Shown: positions 1-9,714, numbered from the stretch's first letter. The stretch is 64,000 nt of DNA from Vibrio scophthalmi LMG 19158 (GCF_000222585.1 NZ_AFWE01000226.1:62001-126000); one strand, 5' to 3'. The notes: generated from the letters alone by a model not told the origin. Numbers and translations: made by a program.

Positions 1-32
1 GCGGTAAAAAATTTAAGAAGTGCTGCGGATAA
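1..32 (+). CDS. C-terminal end of a SEC-C motif protein (partial, 5' end outside window)
   Basis: Only the last nine codons are present, reading G-K-K-F-K-K-C-C-G and then TAA at 30-32. This is the second half of the SEC-C zinc-binding motif (CxCx8-10CC or CH) found at the C terminus of SecA and of several small SEC-C or SWIM/SEC-C proteins. The CCG ending and the position next to yeaC-like and msrB genes fit one of the small SEC-C proteins better than SecA, which usually ends CH. The identity of the whole protein cannot be decided from nine residues. A terminator follows directly. Confidence 0.6.
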   Translation, partial: GKKFKKCCG

Positions 33-39
33 TTAAACA

Positions 40-71
40 AAAAAGGTAGATGATTGTGCATCTACCTTTTT
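40..71. terminator. Bidirectional rho-independent terminator
   Basis: GGTAGATG (45-52) and CATCTACC (59-66) form an 8-bp stem around a 6-nt loop, flanked by A5 on the left and T5 on the right. It can serve the SEC-C gene on the plus strand and the DUF1315 gene on the minus strand. Confidence 0.85.
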
Positions 72-89
72 ATTATCGACAACTTGACG

Positions 90-377
90 TTATTCACTGT
101 CATTTGGGTTAACACGAACAATATCGGATTGTTGTTTCTGAAATTGCTTTTTCAGCTCCGTTTTGGATTTAAAGCTAATTTCGCCTCCCTGAGCAACCGT
201 CATATGCTGAGCTTCCTCATTGTGCTTAGCTTGATAGAGCATGACGGCTTGCATACACGAATCACGTTGTTGTTGAGAAAGTACGGTTCCTTCTGGCCAC
301 TTGCCTGTCTCAACGGCAAAAAGTAAGCGTTGGTAAGCATCAGGCGTTATGGCATTGACTAACTGCTCTGCGTCCAT
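90..377 (-). CDS. yeaC: DUF1315 family protein (YeaC-like)
   Basis: A 95-residue soluble protein of the DUF1315/YeaC family; no biochemical role is established. The N terminus (MDAEQLVNAITPDAYQRL) and the following VETGKWPEGT and QRDSCMQAVMLYQ segments are typical of the family. The C-terminal third is charged and Lys/Gln-rich. In enterobacteria yeaC lies beside msrB and gapA; here a DUF2989 gene separates them, but the neighbourhood is the same. Upstream is a short divergent spacer shared with the lipoprotein gene. Family assignment is confident; function is unknown. Confidence 0.85.
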   Translation of the reverse strand: MDAEQLVNAITPDAYQRLLFAVETGKWPEGTVLSQQQRDSCMQAVMLYQAKHNEEAQHMTVAQGGEISFKSKTELKKQFQKQQSDIVRVNPNDSE

Positions 378-481
378 GAGTTATCCTTCTTATCATCGTT
401 ATGAGCAAAACATAACTGGCTCGCTATATGAGTCAAGACAAGAACCCAGAATAAGCGTATCTGATCACAAGCATTGAAATT

Positions 482-1300
482 ATGAATAGACTCAAGTTGG
501 CAACCACCATTGGCTTAGGTTTTCTCCTCAGCGGATGTTTTGAAGGACGAAAAAATACCGAGCAACTTTGTGCAGAAAACCCTGCACTCCGCTGTGAACT
601 ACTCAATATGGATGATGGACAATGTCGTGTACCACGCACAGACTTAGTTTGGCATCGCTTTGAAGTGCTGAAAGATCCCTCGGATATCAACAAAATTCGC
701 GAGTATCATTTCTTGGCTGACTATAAAAAGTGTTTGACGTTAGCTGCACAAATTCAGCCGATGGATCAAAATAACCGCAAAGAAAAACGCTTTACCTCAC
801 AGATGAATGTCACGGATGATCAAGTTCGCTTAATTAACGAGTTAAAGCAATCAACCTCGCCTCAAGCGCTCTATTTCCTCTGGAGCCAAGAAGGTGATGA
901 ACAGGCACAGCGTCAATTTTTGCAACTTGAAGGGACACAAGCACTAGAGAGTGCCGAAATGCAATATGCGTTAGCTACCTTCTATACCAGTCGTGATGCT
1001 GAGAAGACGCTCTACTTACTTAACCGCTCACTTGAATTAGCGGATGGTACACAGCCCAATATTGATGCAATCAAAACACTGGCCAGTATCAACTTCCAGC
1101 AAAACCGCAAAGAGTTGGCTTATATATGGGCACTCGTCGCCAGTCACTTCGATGTCAAAACCGCCTCAGCCAATAATCGACAGTTAATGTATGGCTTTAG
1201 TGAAGACAAATATCAGCAACTGAGTGATATTGCAGATAAGGTGCACAATGCGATTGAAGATGGCAAATATACCACCAGCATGATCCCACAATATGAGTGA
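482..1300 (+). CDS. DUF2989 family lipoprotein
   Basis: This 272-residue protein has a lipoprotein signal: a short N-terminal charged stretch, a hydrophobic core and a lipobox LLSGC with the modifiable cysteine at residue 19. Several cysteines follow in the first 45 mature residues (C-AENPALRC, QCRVPR), which suggests disulfides in the periplasm. The rest is helical with TPR/Sel1-like character (ALATFYTSRDAEKTLYLLNRSLEL, ALVASHF). It resembles DUF2989 proteins found in Vibrio and Shewanella; no function is assigned. It is divergent from the DUF1315 gene and convergent with msrB, and ends at a hairpin that overlaps the msrB stop region. Confidence 0.8.
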   Translation: MNRLKLATTIGLGFLLSGCFEGRKNTEQLCAENPALRCELLNMDDGQCRVPRTDLVWHRFEVLKDPSDINKIREYHFLADYKKCLTLAAQIQPMDQNNRKEKRFTSQMNVTDDQVRLINELKQSTSPQALYFLWSQEGDEQAQRQFLQLEGTQALESAEMQYALATFYTSRDAEKTLYLLNRSLELADGTQPNIDAIKTLASINFQQNRKELAYIWALVASHFDVKTASANNRQLMYGFSEDKYQQLSDIADKVHNAIEDGKYTTSMIPQYE

Positions 1301-1372
1301 GCACAATATGAGTGAGATCGACGCTAACGGAACGAGTTAACTGATCGTTCCACCTGAAAGATTCAAACAAAC

Positions 1373-1398
1373 AGCGGTGATTTATTCACCGCTTTTTT
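1373..1398 (+). terminator. Rho-independent terminator of the DUF2989 gene, overlapping the msrB 3' end
   Basis: AGCGGTGA (1373-1380) pairs with TCACCGCT (1386-1393) over a TTTAT loop and is followed by T6. The loop and right arm lie inside the last codons of msrB, which reads the other way. A second stem, GGAACGA/TCGTTCC, lies at 1329-1351. Confidence 0.8.
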
Positions 1399-1801
1399 GT
1401 TGATTGTTGAAAATTAACGACACAGAATTGACACAGAATCGTTCACCCGTCGTTGGTGGACCATCGGGAAAAACGTGACCTAAATGGCTATCGCAACTGG
1501 CGCAGCGGATCTCAGAACGAACCATTCCGTGACTCAAGTCTTGTAAATAACGAATCGCTTGGTCGTCAATCGGGGCATCAAAACTTGGCCAACCACACCC
1601 TGAGTCGAACTTATTATCCGATTGAAAGAGTGGCGCTTGGCAACACGTACAGGAATAAACCCCACTTTCTCGGTTGTGTAACAACTTGCCACTAAAAGGG
1701 GCTTCAGTCCCCTGCTCTCGACAAACTCGAAACTCCTCATCAGACAAGCGATCGCGCCAGTATTCATCTGGCTTTGAAACCTTTTCAATTTCTCTTTTCA
1801 T
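1382..1801 (-). CDS. msrB: Peptide-methionine (R)-S-oxide reductase MsrB
   Basis: MsrB reduces the R epimer of methionine sulfoxide in proteins, with thioredoxin as reductant. The 139-residue length matches the single-domain form. Two CxxC zinc pairs are visible (C51/C54 and C100/C103), along with the conserved SGCGWPSF block, the [11 protein letters not shown] block and the catalytic cysteine C123 in RFCVNSVSL. It is a cytosolic protein-repair enzyme. The neighbourhood (yeaC-like, msrB, gapA, yeaD) is the same as in enterobacteria. The minus-strand start at 1801 has an upstream purine-rich stretch (AAAGGAGT) as ribosome binding site. Confidence 0.95.
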   Translation of the reverse strand: MKREIEKVSKPDEYWRDRLSDEEFRVCREQGTEAPFSGKLLHNRESGVYSCTCCQAPLFQSDNKFDSGCGWPSFDAPIDDQAIRYLQDLSHGMVRSEIRCASCDSHLGHVFPDGPPTTGERFCVNSVSLIFNNQQKSGE

Positions 1802-1989
1802 TCGCTTACTCCTTTGTTTACTAATCTAATTTTACCTAGATTATCGCTAAAAATTTACCTTTATCGACCTTTTGTAGCACATACTTTCTCACCGTGATAG
1901 AGTAGTCCAACAGCTGGCTAAGATTTAGTCATGCGACCATTTTATGTCAACTGGCAGCTGAAAAAAGTAAATATCCGTATAAAAGATAA

Positions 1990-3132
<1,143 letters not shown>

Positions 3133-3177
3133 TTTCTTAGATAGCAATTAGCGAACTTTTCTTTGAGAAAAATCGTG

Positions 3178-3206
3178 AAAAAAGGCGGCTCTTGAGTCGC
3201 CTTTTT
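3178..3206 (+). terminator. Rho-independent terminator of gapA
   Basis: A6GGCG, G, CTC, a TT loop, GAG, T and CGCCT5 form a stem with one G-U pair inside an A-tract/T-tract frame, 46 bp after the gapA stop. Confidence 0.85.
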
Positions 3207-3340
3207 AGTATCTAAAAAGTAGTAAATTTCATTTAAAACACTGACTTTTATCGAAATTATGTCCTATTGGCTTTTCATCTCTCATCGCTTTACACCACAA
3301 TGGCCAACAGAATCTAATTTTCAAATTCGAGGACTCATTT

Positions 3341-4222
3341 ATGAACTTGTCTCAATTGCCTGCAATCGCAGTTCTCTCTGACAACGTCACTATCGTTCAG
3401 CATGGCGAAGTAAAAATTGTGCGTGTCATGCATGACAAAGCCGTGGCTGGTATCTCACTACTGGGTGGTCATGTCGTGTCTTATCAACCAACAGGTCAAG
3501 AAGATCTTATTTGGATGAGCAAAGCGGCAATTTTTGATGGCGAAAAGGCACTGCGTGGCGGTATTCCAGTCTGCTGGCCTTGGTTTGGTCGTATTGCTAA
3601 CCCTGCTCATGGTTTTGCGCGTAGCAAAGAGTGGGAATTAGTAGAACACCGTGAGAATGAGCATGGTGTGATTGTTGAGTTGGCATTATTCCCAAGCGAA
3701 GACACTCTCAGCATTTGGCCTCACCTATTCGATTTACGTTTAGTGATGGAAGTGGGCGATGAGCTCAAAGTGACTCTTAAAGTACGTAACATCGACGATC
3801 ACGCTTGGACCTTCTCAGGTGCGTTACACACTTACCTTAACATCAGCGAAATCACGCAAATGCAAGCGACAGGTATGGGTGCTGAATACATTGATGGCCT
3901 ACAAGACAACAAAGTGTGCCAAGGTGGCGACACACTCGAGCTGACTGCGGGTATTGACCGCGTTTACACCCAACCTGAAGCCGTCATCAAGGTCGAAGAT
4001 AAGGTGCTTGACCGCACTTTGCATATTACCAATAGCGGTCATAACTCGGCGGTATTATGGAATCCGTGGATTGAAGTGGCGACCGACATGGCTGATATGG
4101 AAAACGATGGCTACAAAACTATGTTCTGTGTTGAATCGACTATTCACGCGCCGACCATTGACGATGGCATCACACTCCAGCCGAACGAAACACACGAGCT
4201 AAGCACCATCATCTCAGCTTAA
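3341..4222 (+). CDS. yeaD: D-hexose-6-phosphate mutarotase (YeaD family)
   Basis: A 293-residue aldose-1-epimerase-like protein that interconverts alpha and beta anomers of glucose-6-phosphate. The blocks LRGGIPVCWPWFGR, HGFAR and ALHTYLNIS belong to the YeaD/YMR099c group of the galactose-mutarotase superfamily; the histidine in ALHTYL and the glutamate in FCVESTIHAP match the catalytic positions. It lies downstream of gapA as in E. coli but is separated by a gapA terminator, so it probably has its own promoter in the roughly 200-bp spacer. The start is preceded by a purine-rich CGAGGACTC site. Confidence 0.9.
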   Translation: MNLSQLPAIAVLSDNVTIVQHGEVKIVRVMHDKAVAGISLLGGHVVSYQPTGQEDLIWMSKAAIFDGEKALRGGIPVCWPWFGRIANPAHGFARSKEWELVEHRENEHGVIVELALFPSEDTLSIWPHLFDLRLVMEVGDELKVTLKVRNIDDHAWTFSGALHTYLNISEITQMQATGMGAEYIDGLQDNKVCQGGDTLELTAGIDRVYTQPEAVIKVEDKVLDRTLHITNSGHNSAVLWNPWIEVATDMADMENDGYKTMFCVESTIHAPTIDDGITLQPNETHELSTIISA

Positions 4223-4260
4223 ACGTCTCCCTGCCCTCAGGCAATACAGTGCTATTTTCC

Positions 4261-4288
4261 AAGAGCCAGCGATCATGCTGGCTCTTTT
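4261..4288 (+). terminator. Rho-independent terminator of yeaD
   Basis: AGAGCCAGC and GCTGGCTCT form a 9-bp stem around GATCAT, followed by T-rich sequence. It lies inside the spacer before rlmA. Confidence 0.85.
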
Positions 4289-4381
4289 GTTCTATTGGCA
4301 AAAAAATCCAGTTTGCCAAGCTTTTGCCGCAGCCGGTTTCTTGCTAGACTCTGCCGCCTAACTTTATCCGTTGAGATCGTT

Positions 4382-5209
4382 ATGTCTTATCAATGTCCTC
4401 TCTGTCACCTGCCGCTTGCTTTTGCTGAGCGAACTTACCGTTGTGCTAACAACCACGGTTTTGATCTCGCCAAAGAAGGTTATGTCAATTTGATGCCCGT
4501 GCAGCACAAACGCTCAAAAGATCCAGGCGACAATAAAGAGATGATGCAAGCGCGTCGTCGTTTCTTAGAAAAAGACTACTACCAACCGATGAAGCAAGCT
4601 GTTGCACAACTGTGCGCACAGTATCTTGTGGATAGCGAACATCAGTTGCTTGATATCGGTTGTGGTGAAGGTTACTACACCGATGAAGTGGCTACGGCAC
4701 TTACTGCTCAATCAGCCGATGCTGCTGTTTTTGGCTTAGACATTTCTAAAATTGCGATTCGCTTTGCGGCAAAACGCTACCCGAACTGTCAATTTAGCGT
4801 TGCGTCGAGCCATCGCCTGCCGTTTGCAGATCACAGTTTAAATGGCATCTTGCGTATCTATGCACCATGTAAAGCTGAAGAGATGGCTCGCACCCTAACC
4901 GACAATGGTGTCGTGATCACCGTGACACCTGCCGGTCGCCATTTATACCAACTGCGTGAACACATCTACCAAGAGATTCGCCTGCACAACGAAGAACCAG
5001 AGCAATTGGAAGGCTTCACGCTTGAGCATGAACAAAAGCTCAACTATGTGATGAACTTAGCTCAAGGTGATGGCTTTGATTTGCTGCAAATGACACCGTT
5101 TGCGTGGAAAGCCAGCGACGAATTGCGCGAGTTACTGAAAACCGCACCGCACTTTGATTGTGAAGCGGACTTTATGATCCGTGTTTATCGTAAAGCAGTC
5201 TCACAATAA
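4382..5209 (+). CDS. rlmA: 23S rRNA (guanine-N1)-methyltransferase RlmA
   Basis: Methylates a guanine of helix 35 of 23S rRNA (G745 in E. coli) using SAM. The 275-residue protein begins with a zinc finger (C5, C8, C21, H25) and carries the SAM-binding loop LLDIGCGEGYY at about 89-99, followed by LDISK and the RIYAPC block. The start at 4382 was chosen over an in-frame upstream ATG at 4295 because MSYQCPLC is the family N terminus; the upstream 29 residues would cross the spacer after the yeaD terminator. It stands as a single gene. Confidence 0.92.
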   Translation: MSYQCPLCHLPLAFAERTYRCANNHGFDLAKEGYVNLMPVQHKRSKDPGDNKEMMQARRRFLEKDYYQPMKQAVAQLCAQYLVDSEHQLLDIGCGEGYYTDEVATALTAQSADAAVFGLDISKIAIRFAAKRYPNCQFSVASSHRLPFADHSLNGILRIYAPCKAEEMARTLTDNGVVITVTPAGRHLYQLREHIYQEIRLHNEEPEQLEGFTLEHEQKLNYVMNLAQGDGFDLLQMTPFAWKASDELRELLKTAPHFDCEADFMIRVYRKAVSQ

Positions 5210-5241
5210 GCGGCTCAAAATCATAGTGGGATACGTCTCTT

Positions 5242-5283
5242 CTAAGCCTTACTGGGTCTCATATCGGACCTAGTCGGGCTTAG
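5242..5283. other. Large interrupted hairpin downstream of rlmA
   Basis: CTAAGCC (5242-5248) pairs with GGCTTAG (5277-5283), and ACTGGGTC (5251-5258) pairs with GACCTAGT (5267-5274) with one wobble, separated by 2-nt symmetrical bulges. There is no clean T-run after it, so it may be an mRNA 3'-end stabiliser or a weak terminator. Confidence 0.55.
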
Positions 5284-5285
5284 AA

Positions 5286-5358
5286 TTCTCTTATAAGCTA
5301 TTCTTAAACATCATTCTCTTATACATAGTTCTCATATACATGGTTCTATTACACATAA
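5286..5358. repeat. Degenerate 15-bp tandem repeat, about five units
   Basis: Units start at 5286, 5301 (13 bp), 5314, 5329 and 5344. They follow TTCTCTTATACATAG with substitutions. Several units contain TATAC-like hexamers that could look like -10 elements. Confidence 0.5.
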
Positions 5359-5504
5359 TCCTCTTGCCAAAATAGCGCTCCACAGTACATATTGATATCC
5401 ACAAATGCCTACACCACAGGCACAGCTAAGTTGGCGCGTTTTTTGCTCACAAAAAGTTATCGCTCCAACGAATATTTCCCACAAGTTTTATTCATCTTGG
5501 TCGA

Positions 5505-5510
5505 TATAAT
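5505..5510 (+). promoter_or_regulatory. Consensus -10 hexamer before the 5538 gene
   Basis: TATAAT lies 28 bp before the start codon, with a strong GATAGGAGA ribosome binding site in between. No convincing -35 is seen at 17 bp (CAAGTT), so an activator may be involved. Confidence 0.4.
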
Positions 5511-5537
5511 GATTGAGGACTGTGATAGGAGACATTT

Positions 5538-5882
5538 ATGACACCGGTAGGCATGGAGCCAGCAAAGCTGACACCAACCCAGCAAGTCAAACCTCAAGCG
5601 AAAACGGCAGATGTGACCACCAGTTCTACACCACTGAAAGTAGAACAAAATAAAGTCACGCTGTCCGATGAAGGTAAAGCTCTGTTAGCGGCATTAAAAG
5701 AGATTGAAAAAGAGAGTGCTCCAGAGAAAACAGTTGGCGATAAAGTCGAATCTTTTGCTGCTGGTGCTCTTGGCATGGATCACCCAGATACCATCAAAGA
5801 AGAAGATGATGACTCCTATTCTGCGGGGCAATTTCTTTCCGCTGCGGCAACGGTTGGCGGCCTTCTACTCATGCTTGCCTGA
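5538..5882 (+). CDS. Small hypothetical protein with C-terminal hydrophobic segment
   Basis: A 114-residue protein that I recognise only as a Vibrio-type hypothetical. The first 50 residues are Pro/Thr/Lys/Gln-rich and probably disordered. A KVTLSDEGKALLAALKEIEKE segment resembles the short DEGKxLLxxL motif seen near the N termini of some flagellar hook-associated and secreted proteins. A second helix (DKVESFAAGALGMDHP) and an acidic EEDDDSYSAG stretch follow, and the last 20 residues are hydrophobic (AGQFLSAAATVGGLLLMLA). That end could be a membrane or lipid-bilayer anchor. The start has a strong AGGAGA site. Codon use is typical of the neighbours. No function assigned. Confidence 0.7.
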   Translation: MTPVGMEPAKLTPTQQVKPQAKTADVTTSSTPLKVEQNKVTLSDEGKALLAALKEIEKESAPEKTVGDKVESFAAGALGMDHPDTIKEEDDDSYSAGQFLSAAATVGGLLLMLA

Positions 5883-5913
5883 TCCCACAGATCAGGCCGG
5901 CTTGTTCTTTTTT
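5878..5913 (+). terminator. Rho-independent terminator overlapping the stop codon of the 114-aa gene
   Basis: CCTGATC (5878-5884) and GATCAGG (5890-5896) form a 7-bp stem that contains the TGA stop. A T-rich tract ends with T6 at about 5908-5913. Confidence 0.6.
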
Positions 5914-6004
5914 ATTAATCGTCACGAATCAATTTGCTGTTTGTCATGAAAATGAGATCGCCATCATAATAGTTACTTAATTGCCTTTATGGATAAAGCA
6001 AACT

Positions 6005-7888
6005 ATGAAAAATGACTTTTCATTGATCGACAAACCTACCTTTTTTGGTGCGATTGCACTCTTACTCATGATTGTTGTACCACTGATCTTGTTCCCTGAA
6101 CAAGGTGCAGATTGGATCGCGGTAGCCAAAACCTTCATGACCGATAAACTCGGCTTCCTCTATCTCGCCTTAGGCATCAGTGCCTTATTCTTTATGATCT
6201 ATGTCATCTTTAGTGATATGGGGCAGATCAAACTTGGCGAAGCTGACGAAAAGCCAGAATTTTCCACCATGTCTTGGGCAGCAATGCTGTTTTGTGGTGG
6301 TATCGGCGCCAGTATCCTTTACTGGGGCTGCATCGAATGGGCTTACTACTACCAATCACCGCCTTTCCAACTGGAACCGGGCAGTGAGGAAGCGGTACGT
6401 TGGGCTGCCACTTACGGAATCTTCCACTGGGGACCTATTGCTTGGTCAATTTACTTGATCCCAGCGCTACCCATTGCTTACTTCTTCTATGTCCGTAAAC
6501 AACCTGTTCTTAAAGTTTCTAGCGCACTGATGCCCGTTCTTGGCGAAGAGCGCAGCAAAGGTGCCTGGGGTAAGATTGTTGACGTCCTATTCATCTTTGG
6601 CCTACTTGGTGGTGCTGCTACGAGCTTAGGTCTTGCTGCGCCACTGATTGGTGAAGGTTTACACTACTTATTCGGCATGCCGAAAAACACCTTCAGCCAA
6701 GTCTTAGTACTGCTAGTGTGTACCGCTATTTTTGCCTACTCTTCCTATGCTGGCCTAGAAAAAGGCATTAAGATCCTCAGTAATATAAACTTCTGGGGTG
6801 CAATGGGGCTATTGGCATTCGTGCTGGTTGCTGGCCCAACCATCTTTATGCTGGAAACCGGGCTCGATTCCCTGGGTCGCATGCTGTCTAACTTCTTTGT
6901 GATGGCGACTTGGGCTGAACCATTTGGCGGCTATGGCTCGTTTGAAGATACTCACTTCCCACAAGATTGGACTATCTTCTACTGGGCATGGTGGCTGGTT
7001 TTTGCACCAAGTATGGGGCTATTTGTCGCTCGTATCTCACGCGGACGTACCATCAAGCAAATGGTCGCAGGCTCAATTTTCTTTGGTTCATTGGGCTGTT
7101 TCCTATTCTTTATGATCTTAGGCAACTACGGCTTATCGCTACAACTTTCCGGTGAATTAGATATCGTTGGTATCCTCAATAGCGAAGGCGCAACCAAAGC
7201 GATCTTCTCTATGCTAGAGATGCTACCAATGGGTACGCTGGTTATCGCTGTCTTTACCGTGTTGTGTATTATTTTTACCGCCACGACTTTTGACTCGATT
7301 TCTTACATCTTAGCTTCGGTGGTGCAAAACAATGTCACTGAAGAACCAATGCGTTGGAACCGTATGTTCTGGGCATTTACCCTCTCATTCCTGCCAACGG
7401 TACTGATGTTTATGGGTGGTTTAAGCACCTTACAAACAGCAGCAATCGTGGGTGGTTTACCGCTATTGGGTATTTCGGTGATGTTGATGGTTTCTGCCGT
7501 GCGTGCGACCACACTCGATCTGCGCCATCAAGAAGACTACGTAGAATCCACCATTAATATTGAAGAGCTGCCAGATGTCGATCCATGGTCTTCAGAAGGT
7601 ATGGCACTAGCTCGTTTCGAAAAGGCACGTGATACTGCACAAGAAGCGGCAGAAGCTGAGCGTCTTGCAATGACTGAACTGATGCATGTACGTAAACGCA
7701 TTCGCGCCTTTGCTTTAGAGCATAGTCTGGATGAAAACTACGCAGACCATCACTTACCGCAAGAGCTGCAAGATGATCTGCAACACGCATTAGATAATAT
7801 CGCCAAAGCGAAAGAGTATAAGCAGCAAGCTTCTGAGTTATCACAACAAGCTCGAATCGACTTCAATAACGTCATTCCAAGCGCGTAA
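6005..7888 (+). CDS. BCCT family transporter (betaine/carnitine/choline type)
   Basis: A transporter for quaternary ammonium compounds of the BCCT family, in the inner membrane. About 12 hydrophobic segments cover residues 10-510. Family motifs include the WGCIEWAYYY aromatic-box helix, the glycine-rich CGGIGASI segment and the WWLVFAPSMGLFVARISRGRTIK loop. The substrate cannot be fixed; the WGCIEWAYYYQSPPF region resembles carnitine/butyrobetaine exchangers (CaiT type) as much as betaine importers. The start was placed at ATG 6005; an in-frame TTG at 5981 lacks a ribosome binding site. The protein continues for roughly 115 residues after the last helix as a charged, Ala/Glu-rich helical tail, longer than in CaiT. 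It stands alone between terminators. Confidence 0.88.
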   Translation: MKNDFSLIDKPTFFGAIALLLMIVVPLILFPEQGADWIAVAKTFMTDKLGFLYLALGISALFFMIYVIFSDMGQIKLGEADEKPEFSTMSWAAMLFCGGIGASILYWGCIEWAYYYQSPPFQLEPGSEEAVRWAATYGIFHWGPIAWSIYLIPALPIAYFFYVRKQPVLKVSSALMPVLGEERSKGAWGKIVDVLFIFGLLGGAATSLGLAAPLIGEGLHYLFGMPKNTFSQVLVLLVCTAIFAYSSYAGLEKGIKILSNINFWGAMGLLAFVLVAGPTIFMLETGLDSLGRMLSNFFVMATWAEPFGGYGSFEDTHFPQDWTIFYWAWWLVFAPSMGLFVARISRGRTIKQMVAGSIFFGSLGCFLFFMILGNYGLSLQLSGELDIVGILNSEGATKAIFSMLEMLPMGTLVIAVFTVLCIIFTATTFDSISYILASVVQNNVTEEPMRWNRMFWAFTLSFLPTVLMFMGGLSTLQTAAIVGGLPLLGISVMLMVSAVRATTLDLRHQEDYVESTINIEELPDVDPWSSEGMALARFEKARDTAQEAAEAERLAMTELMHVRKRIRAFALEHSLDENYADHHLPQELQDDLQHALDNIAKAKEYKQQASELSQQARIDFNNVIPSA

Positions 7889-7913
7889 CAACGGTATTCT
7901 CCATGCCTAATTT

Positions 7914-7938
7914 AAAGCCCACGCTGTGGGCTTTTTTT
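7914..7938 (+). terminator. Rho-independent terminator of the BCCT gene
   Basis: AGCCCAC (7916-7922), loop GCT and GTGGGCT (7926-7932) followed by T6. Confidence 0.9.
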
Positions 7939-7970
7939 CGTTTCCTCGATGCTGTCCATTTCAACCGATA

Positions 7971-8006
7971 AAAAAGCGCCACTGATATTGAGTCAGGGCG
8001 CTTTTC
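7971..8006 (-). terminator. Rho-independent terminator of the MscS-family gene
   Basis: AAAAGCGCC and GGCGCTTTT pair, with an inner CTGA/TCAG stem. It reads as a terminator for the minus-strand channel gene that ends at 8059. Confidence 0.75.
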
Positions 8007-8058
8007 TATCTGGTCTGTGACCTTTGTGTTTTAGAGCGTATTTTTTTTATCTAACCAC

Positions 8059-9714
8059 TTATGCGTCTTTTTTCTCAACCATATGCAGATGCACATCTTG
8101 TTGTGGGAAAGGAATCGAGAGACCTTCACGATCAAAACGCAGTTTTACTTCTTTGGTCACATCCCAATATACATCCCAATAGTCTTCGGTTTTTACCCAA
8201 GGACGAACAATAAAATCGATGGATGAGGTATTGAGAGTATGCACTTTGATCATCGGTTCAGGCGATCGCAACACCATTGGATGTGAAGTGACGATGTCAT
8301 TTAATACCGACTCTGCATGCAGTAAGTCATCGCTATAACCAATACCAAACACCATATCGACACGACGGATCCGTTCATGAGTGACGTTTTTAATCACGTC
8401 GCCCCAAATCTTACTGTTTGGCACAATGATGATTTGGTTATCAAAGGTACGAATGGTGGTATTGACCAAGCTCATGTGGCTCACCTTACCATCCACACCT
8501 CCTGCATAAACAAAATCACCCACGTCAAACGGGCGATAAATCAACAGCATCATACCAGCAGCGAAGTTAGACAGCGTATCTTGCAAAGCAAAACCAATGA
8601 TCACACCTGCGATACCAAAACCGGTCAAGATCGGAGCAAGATTAAGCCCAATCTGCGACAAACCGACCATGATACCGATCACCCAGACAGCCTTACCTGA
8701 CATCGAAACAAAGAAATCCTGCATCAACTGCGACATCTTTAAGTTTTTCGATGATACGGTGCGAGTCACCAATTTACGCGCAACCCCAGCAAGACCCTTG
8801 GCAATCAACAAAATCAGCGCAAACACCATTAACTGGAAGAGGTGTTGCGGCGCGTTATCGACCAACCAATCAAACGCATTGCTTGACCAGTTGGTAATGA
8901 TCGCCAAAATTACCTGTGTATTGAGTAAGTCGTGCGTGATGCTACCCGTCACCTCAAACGCTAAACGCTTATATTCAGAAGTTTCAATACCGAGATGATC
9001 ACCGATAGTAATCAGATCACGCATACTTGTGGTGGCGATATCCAAACGTTGCTTAATAATCAATTGACTAAGTTGAATTGAGGATTTTTCTGACTCAGGA
9101 CTGGTTGCCAACTGTGCGGTAGTAAATTCATGTTGCTGGTTAAAATACACCACCGATGCTGAGAGCAAACGCAAGCGAGTGCTGGTTGCTTCACGCAGAG
9201 ACTCTTCCAACTTTGGATCGGGTTTACCAAGTTTTTTCAGCCAAGAAATATTTTGCCAACTCGCCTGATAAACCGAATCTAAGTAATGTTGTAGTTCACG
9301 ATAGTGGTTGAGCAGCGCCAGTTTATCTTCTGGTTTCGCGCTATCAATCTGCTCATTAATTAACTTTATCTTGTTATCCAGATAGGCCGTTGCACCTTTG
9401 GCATACTGTTTTTGAATATTAACTTGCTTTAAAAGCTCAGCCTCATCAAGGCTTCCACTACTAACAGCCGCGGCCAGCTTGGCTCTTAGCTCTTCATTTT
9501 TTTGAAATAGTTGCAGTTGAATGGCATCACGTTCATCCCCTGAGGCTGACTCTAAACTATGGGAAAGGTCGACGATATCTTGGTTGATTGATCGAATCGC
9601 CAACTCTGTTTTAGAGAATTGAGGCTCTTCGACAGCTTGTTCGGCAAATACCGAGAAAGAGAAGAAACTAATAAACACAGCAAGAAAAATTTTCTTACTC
9701 AAATGGAATGACAT
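8059..9714 (-). CDS. MscS-family mechanosensitive channel with periplasmic N-terminal domain
   Basis: A 551-residue small-conductance mechanosensitive channel of the larger type. It begins with a Sec signal peptide ending VFA-EQ at about residue 24. A long, helical, coiled-coil-like periplasmic region of about 240 residues follows, then membrane helices from about 275. The pore helix and beta domain are clear: FGIAGVIIGFALQDTLSNFAAGMMLLIYRPFDVGD, then NTTIRTFDNQIIIVPNSKIWG and a C-terminal alpha/beta cap. It releases solutes on hypo-osmotic shock. Its neighbour is an osmolyte-type BCCT transporter, which suggests a shared osmoadaptation theme but not an operon (they are convergent). Confidence 0.9.
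   Translation of the reverse strand: MSFHLSKKIFLAVFISFFSFSVFAEQAVEEPQFSKTELAIRSINQDIVDLSHSLESASGDERDAIQLQLFQKNEELRAKLAAAVSSGSLDEAELLKQVNIQKQYAKGATAYLDNKIKLINEQIDSAKPEDKLALLNHYRELQHYLDSVYQASWQNISWLKKLGKPDPKLEESLREATSTRLRLLSASVVYFNQQHEFTTAQLATSPESEKSSIQLSQLIIKQRLDIATTSMRDLITIGDHLGIETSEYKRLAFEVTGSITHDLLNTQVILAIITNWSSNAFDWLVDNAPQHLFQLMVFALILLIAKGLAGVARKLVTRTVSSKNLKMSQLMQDFFVSMSGKAVWVIGIMVGLSQIGLNLAPILTGFGIAGVIIGFALQDTLSNFAAGMMLLIYRPFDVGDFVYAGGVDGKVSHMSLVNTTIRTFDNQIIIVPNSKIWGDVIKNVTHERIRRVDMVFGIGYSDDLLHAESVLNDIVTSHPMVLRSPEPMIKVHTLNTSSIDFIVRPWVKTEDYWDVYWDVTKEVKLRFDREGLSIPFPQQDVHLHMVEKKDA

Noticed and set aside
5981-6004. TTG start for the BCCT transporter
   Set aside because: No ribosome binding site and the added residues are not conserved in character; ATG 6005 is better.
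7554-7844. A 96-residue minus-strand frame opposite the BCCT tail
   Set aside because: Antisense of a charged helical region; no start signal.
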